A stretch of DNA of 64,000 bases from assembly GCF_002950945.1 (NCBI RefSeq), contig NZ_CP012673.1:4525001-4589000 (forward strand), read 5' to 3'. The position numbers and the translations under genes were made by a program. Positions 36,401 to 44,831 of this stretch are shown here, piece by piece. The notes below the pieces were generated by a model. It saw only the letters and a list, made by a program, of their open reading frames with translations, was not told the DNA's origin and did no database searches. Numbering within the stretch: position 1 is the first letter of the stretch; each line of letters begins with the position of its first letter. Origin of the DNA: Sorangium cellulosum. Lineage in GTDB: Bacteria; Myxococcota_A; Polyangia; Polyangiales; Polyangiaceae.

Positions 36401-36494
36401 GGTCGCCGCCAGCGGGATCCCGCTCGCCGCGACGGAGCGGGCGACGGGCCGGAGGTGGCGGCTGCGCTGCGAGCAGAAGGACGCGGCCCGATGA
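33408..36494 (+). CDS. Large predicted lipoprotein with beta-propeller-like content
   Basis: A 1028-residue protein starting at the ATG at 33408. A signal region (ALLLGASAAGCGG, residues about 25-37) ends in a lipobox-like AAGC, so it is probably a lipoprotein. The mature part is rich in short strand-loop units with repeated aspartate/glycine turns and the BNR/sialidase-like signature STDGGVTWHPIEL and DAGTTWREVEI, suggesting one or more beta-propellers. A Pro-rich hinge lies near residue 660. Scattered Cys occur in pairs (SCGED, CHPGQD, CEQKD). No enzymatic motif is recognised. It follows the 33177-33300 tandem repeat and ends 39 bases from a convergent lipoprotein gene. Likely cell-surface; function unknown. 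Confidence 0.8.
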   Translation: MSEPDGRLHAPIPRWIPGAAPPFAMALLLGASAAGCGGRTAAAPAGGAASSGRDGRAHVSLTTAGGPLAPGALVTMVTPSVLLPDLVGERGVVASESGSRRVLIDRMRAIAHDDGSLERAAELFPSGQVTALKLPTRLGDGYLFYASNRGIAQLWRAKGWLAALEPLVQLPSEANEVIAGFDRLYVRLAHNHRLLAIDAQSGAAMPLGPLPPAGAYGQLAFADGWRGVVEADLRGLLVTFDAGTTWREVEIEGRPTALSVIGGDPAVVTANGFYAVDARGGVTYRALEEPEDAEEPPARAPGPLGRRPLRAAVEDGWPDSSATAVVARGGALARVSLRDGAVVDLAPDAYPERQATCHAVRAGASFGFVCGEREGPTTLYAFQPPLGMRRLMRFDKPRFVAASGNGALVIRGSCGEDSGAHGGRAYCIVAAGGDTREIRVSAPARDVGVERVIALSDGRVAVLSPPRLGAAGQLTLLQGSDVTTVPLLLPSKPRSVARDLQRGMWLEGFEEREPGVLGGWVEAGGPIAGVRIDVKTGHVTAGAARQDGTGALLSGRFALSLGGGERAAESTDGGVTWHPIELPERDDDTAASPTRACGPVGCVFKGWIRVGWGKTALPGDLAEAKPPPAMQTPTRTASPIAMRCEPLGASTPPLPDKPAAAPPARPAPPGVRQRAKETAVSAWAPFRNTAPPALGADETGFDNGAPYDIVSTRAYVWGKRGADWARAGRWLIRFDDRFDPDGGVRSSAVSASPWSDEASAAEAIGAITYGAASWGAYLDPGGRAALTHVCRGGGCGLFAVSEGLPILPLRDGAGRSGAFLRPFPNGAVRLGETWFFVSPGGSYEAVNLWRADLGIARQLATYARPARVSYGVEPPRLVRRALGGGVGLLISTAADPGARAGAWHVLPIDRDTGALGEAIPLGRKDLTGTPLERCHPGQDGWLLDTGLEGLPSFDLGGAYPSVDGVEFRLRLDPGVACVEAMSVRLQAAFTRSSEKQPEVAASGIPLAATERATGRRWRLRCEQKDAAR

Positions 36495-36533
36495 CGTGCC
36501 CGCGCCGCGTACGGCCGGCCGCGGGCGTCCGTT

Positions 36534-38093
36534 CTACGGCTCCGTGGACGACGCGTGCGCGTCGCCCGCGACGCTCGCTGCAGCGCCTTCCCCGTCGCTG
36601 AGGGTTCCCAGCCAGCGCGCGGTCCAGACCTCCGGCACCGCGGCGCTGTTGATCTCCGCCGGTCCGAGCGCGTTGACCACGATCTCACCGGGCGGCCCGT
36701 CCTGCGTCATGGTGGCGTGCCAGCGGAGCTTGAGCCCGCCCGCACAGAGCGCCGTCATGCAGTCCGGATCGCAGCCCGAGTAGCCGCCGAGCGATGCGCC
36801 GAGCTCCGCGCACTGCGCCGCGGCGGAGAGCGCCTCGGGCATCGACCCCGCGGACGGCATCTCCTCGGCGACCACGGCCTCGGTCGCGCCCAGGAGGTAA
36901 CGGCTCGGCATCCACGAGAGCGTCCCGGAGAGCCGGAGCGTGTCACCGGACTCTGCCGTCCAGGACATCGAGTACGCGGGCGTCGGCCCGTCGCTCTCGG
37001 CCGTCGGGCTGCCGAGCCAGCTCACCTCGAAGCGCGCATGTCCTGGCGTATCTTCCTGGCCTCTCAGGACACCGACGATCTCGAGCGGCAGCGCTTCGCG
37101 CCCGGCGCGGGCCCATCCACGACAGCGTTCGCGCAGGGGGATGGAGAGCGCGGCGAGGTGGGCCTGCGCGGTCGCGTCCCAGTCCAGGGCGGCCCGCCGG
37201 GCGGCGAAGGCCGGTACCTGATCGACGGGCGCGGCGAGCTCCATCGCGTCGAGCAGGGCCGCGGCCTCCCCGCCCTCAGGCAAGAACTCGTCCAGCCTCC
37301 GATCGGCCGCCGCCGCGAGCAGATCTTCCAGCCCTTCGGAGGGCGAGACCAGCAGCGTGGTGTCGAGGCGTGTCGCCGCCATATCGATGGGCAGATCCTG
37401 GATGGGGACCGTCACGTCGCGCGTGGCGCCCGCCTGGAGCTCCCGTTCGCTCGCGCAGCCCCACAGCATCTTCCCGCTGTAGAGGGCGACGGCGAGGCTC
37501 GGCCCCACAGGGGCGCCCGCCATGATCACCGGCCCCTCTGGACCGCCGTGCGCCATGAGCGCGCCCGGCGGAGCCCGGGGCGCAGTGATGGCGATCTCGT
37601 CGCAGGTGGAGCCCGCGACGACGCTCGCCATCCAGTTCTTCGCGACACGTGTACCCTGGTAGCTCGGGTGGATGTGCAGGGTACCGAAGCCCTCCGCGCT
37701 CACCGCAACGCCGAGCTCGGTGGCGAGACCGTCGTCCGTCGCGGCGCGCAGGCGAAAGGTGCTCCCCAGGTTCGAGGCATGGAGCCCGACCGAGCCGCGA
37801 CCGTCCTCCGTCGTGGTGATCGTCGTCTTGTCGACCCATGCGCCTGCGGCTTCGCCCAGGAGGCTGAAGCTCACGTGGTAGGCAGCGGGCGGCTGGACCG
37901 TGATCCGGACCGTGCGCAGCTCCCCGGGGACGAGCTGCAGCGTCCCTTCCTCCTCGAACCTCAGCATCACGGGCGGAGCGGGGTCCCACGGGGCGCCGCC
38001 CTCTGCATCCGATCCGCTCTCCAGGTGGATCGAGCAGGATGCCAGGCCGAGCATGGCGATCGCGGGTCCCCGGTGCTTCCAAGGCAAGCTCAC
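36534..38093 (-). CDS. Predicted lipoprotein, unknown function
   Basis: A 519-residue protein. The GTG at 38093 gives a compact signal peptide (SLPWKHRGPAIAMLGLASC) ending in a good lipobox, LASC. An ATG at 38054 would shorten the signal to the point of doubt. The mature part opens with beta-rich sequence resembling an Ig-like or CARDB segment (RTVRITVQPPAAYHVSFSLLG), followed by helices, then a C-terminal strand-rich region with Cys clusters (CAELG, GCDPDCMTALC). No catalytic motif is seen. It converges with the lipoprotein gene ending at 36494 and is followed in the same direction by nothing nearby. Confidence 0.78.
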   Translation of the reverse strand: MSLPWKHRGPAIAMLGLASCSIHLESGSDAEGGAPWDPAPPVMLRFEEEGTLQLVPGELRTVRITVQPPAAYHVSFSLLGEAAGAWVDKTTITTTEDGRGSVGLHASNLGSTFRLRAATDDGLATELGVAVSAEGFGTLHIHPSYQGTRVAKNWMASVVAGSTCDEIAITAPRAPPGALMAHGGPEGPVIMAGAPVGPSLAVALYSGKMLWGCASERELQAGATRDVTVPIQDLPIDMAATRLDTTLLVSPSEGLEDLLAAAADRRLDEFLPEGGEAAALLDAMELAAPVDQVPAFAARRAALDWDATAQAHLAALSIPLRERCRGWARAGREALPLEIVGVLRGQEDTPGHARFEVSWLGSPTAESDGPTPAYSMSWTAESGDTLRLSGTLSWMPSRYLLGATEAVVAEEMPSAGSMPEALSAAAQCAELGASLGGYSGCDPDCMTALCAGGLKLRWHATMTQDGPPGEIVVNALGPAEINSAAVPEVWTARWLGTLSDGEGAAASVAGDAHASSTEP

Positions 38094-38357
38094 CCCGCGA
38101 GTGTAGCCTGCGCCCCTCGCGGCGAGAAGCCGACGGCCGGCGAGCACGGTTCGGCGGATGGGGCACGGCGGACGGGGCGAGCGCGGCGCGCGCAGCGCGC
38201 GGGTCGCCTCGGCGCCGCGCGCGTGCGCTTGCACCGGGGGTGCGCTCGCGCGCGCGTCGGCGACGGGGAAAGGCGCGCCGCGAGGCGCGTGCGGCAGCGC
38301 TGGCGCGCGCCGCATCGAGCCCCGGAGAGGCAGGGGCGCCGAGCGGCGGCGGGGTGA

Positions 38358-39026
38358 CTACTTCACGTAGATCTGGCCGACGGCCATCCCGCTGCCGCGG
38401 GCGCGCAGGACGGCCTTCGCGGGACCGCCGATGGGGAGCGGGTTCTTGAAGCATTGCCCCTTGCCGCCGAGCGTGGCGTTCGGCCCGGTGGTGCTGTCCT
38501 GGGCGAGCACCATGGGCGGCATCGGCGGCGTGTGCGCGACGAGCTGGATGTCGAGCTCCGTGATGCCGACGCCGGCGCCGATGACCGAGTAACACTTGCC
38601 CGGCTGGATGTTGAACGGCTGCTCGAGCGTCTGGCCGTCCTGGAACTGCCCGGCGAAGGCGCCGCCTTCCGCCTGCATGCCCTGCACCTCGGAGGCCGCC
38701 ATCGCAGTGAGCACCGGGGTCGCCATGGCCACCGCAGCAGGAGCGATCGGCGTGGCCTGCCCGCCGCTCGCGCCCGTCGGCGTCTGTGTGGGGGCGGGCT
38801 GGCTGGGCGTCGGCGCGGGGTACTGCCCGGCCGGCGGGGTCTGACCGTACTGCCCGGCCGGCGGGGGCTGGCCGTACTGCCCGGGGGGGTACTGGCCGGG
38901 CGGGTACTGGTTTGCCCCGTACTGGTTCTGCATCTGCGACGGGTTGTTCGGCTCCGGGTCGCTGCCGCCGCAAGCGAGGGGCGCGAGGCCGAGCAGGGCC
39001 GCAGGGATGAGGACGTACAAGCGCAT
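38358..39026 (-). CDS. Small Gln/Tyr/Pro-repeat lipoprotein
   Basis: A 222-residue protein. The ATG at 39026 has AAGGAG upstream and yields a signal peptide with the lipobox LAPLAC (Cys near residue 19). A low-complexity segment of YPPGQYPPGQYGQ and PPPAGQYGQTPPAGQYP repeats follows, then a roughly 130-residue folded domain with two Cys (GKCYSVIGAGVG, GKGQCFKNP) that may form a disulfide. I recognise no named family for it. Probably anchored to the outer membrane with the repeats as a flexible stalk. Standalone gene. Confidence 0.82.
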   Translation of the reverse strand: MRLYVLIPAALLGLAPLACGGSDPEPNNPSQMQNQYGANQYPPGQYPPGQYGQPPPAGQYGQTPPAGQYPAPTPSQPAPTQTPTGASGGQATPIAPAAVAMATPVLTAMAASEVQGMQAEGGAFAGQFQDGQTLEQPFNIQPGKCYSVIGAGVGITELDIQLVAHTPPMPPMVLAQDSTTGPNATLGGKGQCFKNPLPIGGPAKAVLRARGSGMAVGQIYVK

Positions 39027-39653
39027 ACGAGGCTCCTTCAGGGTTATCGGGGTGAAGGTCACGCCCCTTGGGACGCTCGCCGCACCCTCGGCGGCTCACG
39101 GCCGCCGGTCACGGTCAGTAAGACGGCTGAGGTGGGGACGTGTTCTACAACGACTTGGCGGCGCGGGGCCAGACGCTGCCGGGTCCGATCGCCGAGGGCA
39201 CGGAGGAGCATCGGCCGCGCGCGGGCCCCGCGCCCTCTGGGCCGGCCTGGCAGGCGCCCGGTGTCGACCGTGCTCGGCCCCCTATTCCGCGGCGAACGCA
39301 GCCCGCGCGCCGCGGCGCTCCAAGGCCGCGAGCGCCCGGTTCCCGGGGGCGCCGGGACGCACGCGACGGAGGCGAGGAGGACGTGCCCGCTGCGCCGGCG
39401 CGCCTTCAACCCGCCAGGGACGCCCGTGGGGTTTCTCTCGTCCAGTTGACGCGCGCGAAGGTCGACACCAGAAACCGTGCTCGCGGCTGCGCGTCTGGGT
39501 CGCGGCGGGCACGTGGTCCGCCCGGCGAGCCACGTGCGGTTCGTTCGAGCCTCGCCGCTGGCCTGGACCGCGCTCGGTCCGGCATCCGGCGTGGGCCTCT
39601 GTACCGAAGACGAATGGGCGATCCCGCTCGCGGCGGGAGATCAGGAACGAGCC
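39027..39653. other. 627-base region without a convincing gene
   Basis: Lies between the divergent small lipoprotein gene and the glutaredoxin gene. Open frames on both strands (for example minus 39059-39409) are Arg/Pro/Ala-rich and lack domains, signal peptides or ribosome sites, so I treat them as shadows. The in-frame extension upstream of the glutaredoxin start (39477-39653) is likewise unpatterned. No clear inverted repeat or RNA gene is seen. Confidence 0.5.
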
Positions 39654-39968
39654 ATGAGCGACATCCACCAGGCGATCAAGGATACCGTCGAGACCAACCG
39701 CGTCGTTCTCTTCATGAAGGGCACGAAGACCTTCCCGCAATGCGGCTTCTCGGCGCGCGCCGTAGACATCCTGAAGAAGTGCGGCGTGGACTTCAAAGAC
39801 GTCAACGTCCTGACCGACCCCTCGCTGCGGGAGGGGATCAAGGTCTACTCGCAGTGGCCCACGATCCCGCAGGTCTACGTCGACGGGAAGTTCGTCGGCG
39901 GCTCCGACATCCTGATGGAGATGTTCCAGTCCGGCGATCTGCAGAAGCTCCTCGCGAAGCAGGATTGA
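39654..39968 (+). CDS. grxD: Monothiol glutaredoxin, CGFS type
   Basis: A 104-residue cytoplasmic protein of the Grx4/Grx5 class. It has the single-Cys active site in FPQCGFSARAV (residues about 26-36), MKGTK before it, WPTIPQVYVDGKFVGG with the cis-Pro loop, and GGSDIL for glutathione contact. CGFS glutaredoxins bind a shared 2Fe-2S cluster with glutathione and pass it to acceptor proteins. Full length. Start at the ATG at 39654 after AGGAACGAG; an upstream in-frame start at 39477 is rejected because it would add 59 residues with no homology-like pattern. The stop is 58 bases from the convergent udgB gene. Confidence 0.96.
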   Translation: MSDIHQAIKDTVETNRVVLFMKGTKTFPQCGFSARAVDILKKCGVDFKDVNVLTDPSLREGIKVYSQWPTIPQVYVDGKFVGGSDILMEMFQSGDLQKLLAKQD

Positions 39969-40026
39969 CCGAGCGCGGGCCGCGCGCGACGCGTGGAGGA
40001 TCACCCGCGCCGCGTCAGCTCGGAGA

Positions 40027-40791
40027 TCACCCCGGGTCGCGCAGCCCGGCTGCGCGCATGGCGCGCCGCAAGACCTCGTCGAACATCGCGCCGGTGAGCC
40101 GCCCTGTCTGCGTGTTCTGCTGGCTGACGTGGTAGCTGCCGAAGAGCCGCGCCTCCGCGGCCGCGCCGCGCGGATCGGGGATGACCGCCTCCGCGCCGTG
40201 CGCGAACGACGGAGGGCGCGGGGAGGCCTCCGCGCCGCGCTGCGCCCGTCCACCCGCGGCGCCCGCGCTCCGCGACCGGGCGAGCGCGACGACCGCGTCG
40301 TAGCCGATCTTGCCGAGCGCGAGGTAGACGCGCGCGCGATGCAGGGCCTCGAGCTCGCGCTCGAGCCAGATCCGGCACGACGCGAGCTCCTCGTTCGCGG
40401 GCTTGTTGTCCGGCGGCGCGCAGCGGCAGGGGGCCGTGATGAACACGCCGCGCAGCGAGAGACCGTCGCCGCGCGAGGTGCTCGCGGGCTGCGAGGCGAG
40501 CCCCGCCCGGAAGAGCGCCGCGTAGAGGAAGTCGCCCGAGCGATCCCCGGTGAACATGCGGCCGGTGCGGTTCGCGCCGTGCGCCGCCGGCGCCAGCCCG
40601 ACGATCACGAGCGGCGCGTCCGGATCCCCGAAGCCCGGCACGGGGCGGCCCCAGTAGGTCTGGTCCCGGTACGCGCGCCGCTTCTCCCGCGCGACGTCCT
40701 CGCGCCACGTCACCAGCCGAGGGCAGCGCCGGCACTCGACGAGCTCCGCCGCGATCTGCTCGAGCGCGCGCGCCGCGCCGCCCTGGATCAT
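40027..40791 (-). CDS. Family 5 (UdgB-type) uracil-DNA glycosylase
   Basis: A 254-residue DNA repair enzyme that removes uracil and related deaminated bases, with a 4Fe-4S cluster. Motif 1 is GLAPAAHGANRTGRMFTGD, the characteristic family 5 form without the usual catalytic Asp/Asn. Cluster Cys are visible at ECRRCP, APCRCAPP and ASCRIW. The distal motif is SYHVSQQNTQTGRL with the catalytic His. Start at the ATG at 40791, which overlaps the stop of the upstream hydrolase gene (40788) as ATGA. The hydrolase pairing is unusual and probably reflects gene packing, not shared function. Confidence 0.93.
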   Translation of the reverse strand: MIQGGAARALEQIAAELVECRRCPRLVTWREDVAREKRRAYRDQTYWGRPVPGFGDPDAPLVIVGLAPAAHGANRTGRMFTGDRSGDFLYAALFRAGLASQPASTSRGDGLSLRGVFITAPCRCAPPDNKPANEELASCRIWLERELEALHRARVYLALGKIGYDAVVALARSRSAGAAGGRAQRGAEASPRPPSFAHGAEAVIPDPRGAAAEARLFGSYHVSQQNTQTGRLTGAMFDEVLRRAMRAAGLRDPG

Positions 40792-42038
40792 GCCGCGGGC
40801 TCTCCGCTCGGCCCCGGCGGGGCGCCGCGCTCGACCACGTCCTGAGTGCGCTCAGGCGCCCGCACCTCCGGGATCGCGCGGGCGGGCTTCGCGGCCTGCG
40901 CCTCCGCGCTGACCTGCTCGCCGGCCATCATCCCGGTCACGATGCGATCGAGCACGGCGTCGAAGCGCAGGCGGTTGAAGCGCGCGCCGCTCGCCAGCCA
41001 GTCGATGTGCCCGCCTTTGCCCGGGAAGTGGCCGACGATGTCCAGGTGATCGGCCTTGCCCGCCCAGATGAGATCCCCCCAGACCTGCGACGCGAGCGGG
41101 ACCACGCCGTCGTTGGCGTCCGGCGGCGGCAGCTCCCCGAGCACGCGCGCGAGCTTCTGCTCGATCGAGCCGTCGTGGGAGCGGCAGGGGTAGTGCTCGT
41201 TCAGGCGGGCCGTGATGTTGGAGAGCGCCGTGAAGATGGCCGCCGACATCGCGCCCCACGGCGACCGCAGCGCCGACACCCAGTCGCGGACGGCGTTGCG
41301 CGGCGCGTATGTCGCGACGCTCTGGTAGCGGAGGCCCTGGCGATCCTCCAGGCCGGCGTGGAGCAGGTCCATCGCCTCGGGCATGAGCTGGACGATCGCG
41401 CCCTGGTCGTCGCGCAAGAGCTTCAGCCAGGCGCGCAGCTCGCGGCTCGACGCGTCGTCGAGCACGCGGATGAAGCTCTCCATCGCCCGATCGATGAGCT
41501 CGATCTCGAAGAAGCCGAGCTGCACCCGGCCGAACGCGGCGGCCAGCGCGGACGCGGCGGCCAGCGGCGGCGCGCCGAGCTTGAGGCCCGCCACCGTCAG
41601 CGCCGTGATCGCGTAGAGCAGGCGCTGGCCGCTCACCGTGGCGAAGAAGGCCGCGAGCGGCGTGCCGAAGTGGGGGGTGTTGATCGTGGTGACGGACCTC
41701 AGCCGGCTCGTCCAGCCGAGCCGGCGGTGCGCGTTGCCGGGGAGGCGCACCGTCGGCGAGGCGACGAGGCGGGCGTCGAGCCCCCCGGTCGAGTGCCCGA
41801 CGATGTGGATCGGGCCGTCGTCGTCCCCGGCGCTCTCGTCCACGAGGCGGGCGAGCTTCGCGGCCCGGCGCAGGATGGAGGCCGTCGGGTGCACCTCGCA
41901 GACGTGGATCTCGACGGCGCGGCCGCGGTCGCGGAAGCGCTCCTCGATCGCGAGGATGAAGTGCTCGAAGTACTCCAGCGAGGCGAGGCGGGCGAAGCCG
42001 AACATGCCGGGCGATAGGTAGACGCGCGTCTTCTGCAC
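40788..42038 (-). CDS. Alpha/beta hydrolase, lipase-like
   Basis: A 416-residue soluble protein with an alpha/beta-hydrolase nucleophile elbow GHSTGG (residues about 79-84), preceded by PIHIVGH. It then has the oxyanion-adjacent VTTINTPHFGTPLAAFF, typical of bacterial triacylglycerol lipases and PGAP1-like esterases. A candidate acid lies in PDANDGVVPLASQ and a candidate His in DHLDIVGHFPGKGGHIDW, completing a plausible triad. No signal peptide, so cytoplasmic or non-classically exported. Start: a GTG at 42038 without a clear ribosome site; the ATG at 42005 is a fallback. It overlaps udgB downstream. Substrate unknown. Confidence 0.85.
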   Translation of the reverse strand: MQKTRVYLSPGMFGFARLASLEYFEHFILAIEERFRDRGRAVEIHVCEVHPTASILRRAAKLARLVDESAGDDDGPIHIVGHSTGGLDARLVASPTVRLPGNAHRRLGWTSRLRSVTTINTPHFGTPLAAFFATVSGQRLLYAITALTVAGLKLGAPPLAAASALAAAFGRVQLGFFEIELIDRAMESFIRVLDDASSRELRAWLKLLRDDQGAIVQLMPEAMDLLHAGLEDRQGLRYQSVATYAPRNAVRDWVSALRSPWGAMSAAIFTALSNITARLNEHYPCRSHDGSIEQKLARVLGELPPPDANDGVVPLASQVWGDLIWAGKADHLDIVGHFPGKGGHIDWLASGARFNRLRFDAVLDRIVTGMMAGEQVSAEAQAAKPARAIPEVRAPERTQDVVERGAPPGPSGEPAA

Positions 42039-42177
42039 GCGCGAGAATGTGCCATTTTCACGGCCACCCCGCGCGATTTCCTGCGCTCCCCGGGGGACGC
42101 CGGCGCGCCGCTCGCAGGCCCGGGGCGGGGCGCGCAGAAGGTGGGCGTCCCCGCCGCAAACCGTTTACCCTGCGGTC

Positions 42178-43389
42178 GTGGACGAGGTCAGCGCGCGGGA
42201 GATCGAGGCGGCCGTGCAGGAGGCGCTGGGCCTCTTCGGGACATCGGGCGCGGTGCGCGTCGAGGGACGGCAGATCGCGCTCCACGGGCGCGGCGCGCCG
42301 GTGGTCATCGATCTGGAGCAGCTGGTCGAGCAGTGGCCGCTCTTGCCGCAGGACCTGCGGACGCGCAAGGCGTCCGACATCGCCCGGCGGCTCGCGCAGG
42401 CGCAGCGCACGGTGAGCTCGCTGGCGCCGCCGCCGCCGCAGGCGGCGCCGCGCCGGCCGCCGCGCCTGCTCGCGATCCCCATCGGCGCGGTCGTCCTTGC
42501 GCTCGTCGGCGCACTGCTCGCGCTGCGCCTGCTGCGGTCTCCCGAGACGCCGGCCGCGCCGCCGCCGGCGGCGGCGGAGGAGACCGACGGCGAAGCGGCG
42601 GCGCGGAACGCGCGCACCTGCGAGGCGGCGAGGAAGCGGATCTACGCTGGCGCGTCGGTGGGGCCGTTCGAGCTCGCGGGGTGGGTCGCCGAGCTCTGGC
42701 TGGCGTCGCCGCGCGCCGGCGATGCAGCGCCGGCCCCCGCGGGTCGCCCCCCCTTGACCGCCGAGGCAGCCGGGCTCGGCGCGTTCGTCGCGCAGGGCAA
42801 GCTGACGCCGGAGGCCGACGCCGAGCTCGCCGCGTTGACCGACGGGCTCGTCGAGATCGTCCCCGGCTTGGACGACGAGGAGGCCGCTCGTTCGCCGGGA
42901 TGGCGCGCGGTCACGGCGCGGTTGTCCGGCGGCTACGCGCGGGCGTACTTCGATCCCGCGCAGCGGGCGCGCTTCGTCGCGCTCGCCGACCGCATGGCCG
43001 ACGGGACGAGCGCCGCGCTCGGCGCCCTCTACGCGCGCTGCGCGCACCTGCCCTACCACGACGCAGGCGCCTGGTTCCGCGGCGCGGATCCGGCCGCCGC
43101 GGCGGCCGCGCTTGTCTACGCGTCCGGCCTCTTCGCCGAGCTGCCGGCGGTGGACCGGGGCGCGCTGCTCGCGCTGCGCGGGGCAGGGCCGCTCGACGGG
43201 CTGCGCGCCGCGGGCGCTTCGCTCGACGCGGCGAGCCTCGGCAAGCTCGTGGGGGCGCACGGCGGCGGGATCACGAAGGGCCCGTCGGGCGCCGTGCTCG
43301 TCACGTTCCCCGTCGGCGGGCCGACCCGGGCGACCAGCGCGAGCCGCGTCGTCGCGCGCAGGCTGGCGGTCGGCGTGGGGCAAGACTGA
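42178..43389 (+). CDS. Single-span membrane protein of unknown function
   Basis: A 403-residue protein. The GTG at 42178 begins the first patterned sequence (DEVSAREIEAAVQEALGLFG); in-frame sequence upstream to 42049 is Arg/Pro-rich and unlikely to be translated. A cytoplasmic N-terminal domain of about 85 residues is followed by a Pro-rich stretch, one membrane span (LLAIPIGAVVLALVGALLALRLL, residues about 97-119) and an extracytoplasmic helical domain with NARTCEAARKRIYAG. No family is recognised. It is divergent from the hydrolase and convergent with apt, the stops being only 4 bases apart. Confidence 0.72.
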   Translation: MDEVSAREIEAAVQEALGLFGTSGAVRVEGRQIALHGRGAPVVIDLEQLVEQWPLLPQDLRTRKASDIARRLAQAQRTVSSLAPPPPQAAPRRPPRLLAIPIGAVVLALVGALLALRLLRSPETPAAPPPAAAEETDGEAAARNARTCEAARKRIYAGASVGPFELAGWVAELWLASPRAGDAAPAPAGRPPLTAEAAGLGAFVAQGKLTPEADAELAALTDGLVEIVPGLDDEEAARSPGWRAVTARLSGGYARAYFDPAQRARFVALADRMADGTSAALGALYARCAHLPYHDAGAWFRGADPAAAAAALVYASGLFAELPAVDRGALLALRGAGPLDGLRAAGASLDAASLGKLVGAHGGGITKGPSGAVLVTFPVGGPTRATSASRVVARRLAVGVGQD

Positions 43390-43393
43390 ACGA

Positions 43394-43972
43394 TCACTCG
43401 CCCGCGGCGAGGCGCACGATCGAGTAGACGCGCGCCTCGCCGCCGGCGCGCTGCGCGAGGAGCGCGCGGCCGCCGAGGAAGTCGAGCTCGACGACGAACG
43501 CGAAGCCGGCGAGCTCGCCGCCCTGACGCCGCGCGAGCTCCGCCGCGGCCGAGGCCGTGCCGCCGGTCGCGAGCAGGTCGTCCACGACGAGGACCCGGGC
43601 TCCCGGCGCGATGGAGCCCTTGTGCATCTCGAGCTCGGCGCTGCCGTACTCGAGATCGTACGCCACGCGATCGGTCGCGGCCGGGAGCTTGCCGGGCTTG
43701 CGCACGGGCACGAAGCTCGCGTTGAGCCGGGCCGACAGCGCGCCGCCGAAGATGAAGCCCCGCGACTCGACGCCGGCGACGACGTCGACGCGCTCGCCGA
43801 TGTACCGCTGGGCCAGGAGATCGAGCGTGATGTGCAGCGCCCGCGGGTCGGCGAGCAGCGGCGTGATGTCCTTGAACAGGATGCCCGGCTTCGGAAAATC
43901 CGGGACGCTGCGGAGGTGGGCCTTGAGGTAGCGGAGCGCGTGCTCGGAGGGCAGGGCGTCGTGGTCGACCAT
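43394..43972 (-). CDS. apt: Adenine phosphoribosyltransferase
   Basis: A 192-residue purine-salvage enzyme making AMP from adenine and PRPP. It shows the family N-terminal DFPKPGILFKDITPLL, the substrate segment GVESRGFIFGGALS, VRKPGKLP, and the PRPP loop VLVVDDLLATGGTASAA, which is canonical. Length and order match bacterial Apt exactly. Start at the ATG at 43972. Close upstream of it on the same strand lies surE (56-base gap), so the two nucleotide-salvage enzymes are probably co-transcribed. In the wider picture Apt can also recycle adenine released from the SAM cycle, though ahcY is 27 kb away. Confidence 0.97.
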   Translation of the reverse strand: MVDHDALPSEHALRYLKAHLRSVPDFPKPGILFKDITPLLADPRALHITLDLLAQRYIGERVDVVAGVESRGFIFGGALSARLNASFVPVRKPGKLPAATDRVAYDLEYGSAELEMHKGSIAPGARVLVVDDLLATGGTASAAAELARRQGGELAGFAFVVELDFLGGRALLAQRAGGEARVYSIVRLAAGE

Positions 43973-44028
43973 GGCGCCGAGCCTAGGCGAGCGCCCAGGA
44001 GCCGGAAAGCGCGGCGGCGCCGGTGCCG

Positions 44029-44805
44029 TCAGGCCGCCGGGCCGCCGCTCAGCTCCGCGGCGAGGTCGGCCGCGACGGCCTCGTGCTGCGCGGAGAACAG
44101 GTCGAGGGTCAGCGGCGTGACGCTGACCGCCCCGTCGTCGTAGGCCTCGGTGTCCGAGCCGGGGACCAGGTCGTGGCGCACGCCCGCGCCGCCGATCCAG
44201 AGGTACTCGTGCCCCCGCGGATCCTGGCGGAAGATCACCTCTTCCGTGTAGAGGCGCGCGCCGATGCGGGTCGCGCGCACGGGCCAGCTGCTGCCGGCGG
44301 GGATATTCACGTTGAGCAGCGGCGCCGGCCGGCGGCCTGCCTGCCCGGCGGCGCGGTGGAGGGCGAGGGCGAGCTTCACGCCGAGCTCCGCGGCCGCCCC
44401 GCGCGACGCGCCGGCGTCGGCGGAGAGCGCGATCGAGGGGATGCCGCGGAGCGCCCCTTCGCGCGCGGCGGCCACGGTCCCCGAGTAGAAGATGTCGGAG
44501 CCGAGGTTCAGCCCGTGGTTCATGCCCGAGACGACCAGATCCGGGCGGCGCGGCAGCACGCGCGTGCCGGCGTGGAGGGCCACGTAGATGCAGTCCGCGG
44601 GCGTCCCGTCGACCGCGAACACGCCGGGCGCGGCCTCCAGCAGCCGGAGGACGCGGTGCAGGCTCAGCGAGTGGCTCGTGGCGCTCTGGTTGACCGCGGG
44701 GGCGCACACCACGACGTCGGCGTGCGCGGCGAGCGCGTCTCGCACCGCGATCAGCCCCGGAGCGGAGTAGCCGTCGTCGTTGGACAGGAGGATCAAGGGA
44801 CGCAT
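44029..44805 (-). CDS. surE: 5'/3'-nucleotidase SurE
   Basis: A 258-residue stationary-phase survival protein that dephosphorylates nucleoside 5'- and 3'-monophosphates. Metal-binding motifs are intact: ILLSNDDGYSAPG at the N-terminus, the Ser in VNQSATSHSLSL, and SGMNHGLNLGSDIFYSGTV. The C-terminal domain GRRPAPLLNVNIP follows the family. Start at the ATG at 44805. It is 26 bases downstream of the aldehyde dehydrogenase gene and 56 bases upstream of apt, all on the minus strand, forming a probable three-gene unit. Confidence 0.96.
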   Translation of the reverse strand: MRPLILLSNDDGYSAPGLIAVRDALAAHADVVVCAPAVNQSATSHSLSLHRVLRLLEAAPGVFAVDGTPADCIYVALHAGTRVLPRRPDLVVSGMNHGLNLGSDIFYSGTVAAAREGALRGIPSIALSADAGASRGAAAELGVKLALALHRAAGQAGRRPAPLLNVNIPAGSSWPVRATRIGARLYTEEVIFRQDPRGHEYLWIGGAGVRHDLVPGSDTEAYDDGAVSVTPLTLDLFSAQHEAVAADLAAELSGGPAA

Positions 44806-44831
44806 GCGTTCGCTCGATGAGGGCAAGTGGA

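Noticed and set aside
39027..39653. A gene upstream of the glutaredoxin
   Set aside because: Open frames on both strands have shadow-like composition and no ribosome site or domain.
42049..42177. Upstream extension of the single-span protein
   Set aside because: Arg/Pro-rich stretch before the GTG at 42178 has no fold and overlaps the promoter gap of a divergent gene.
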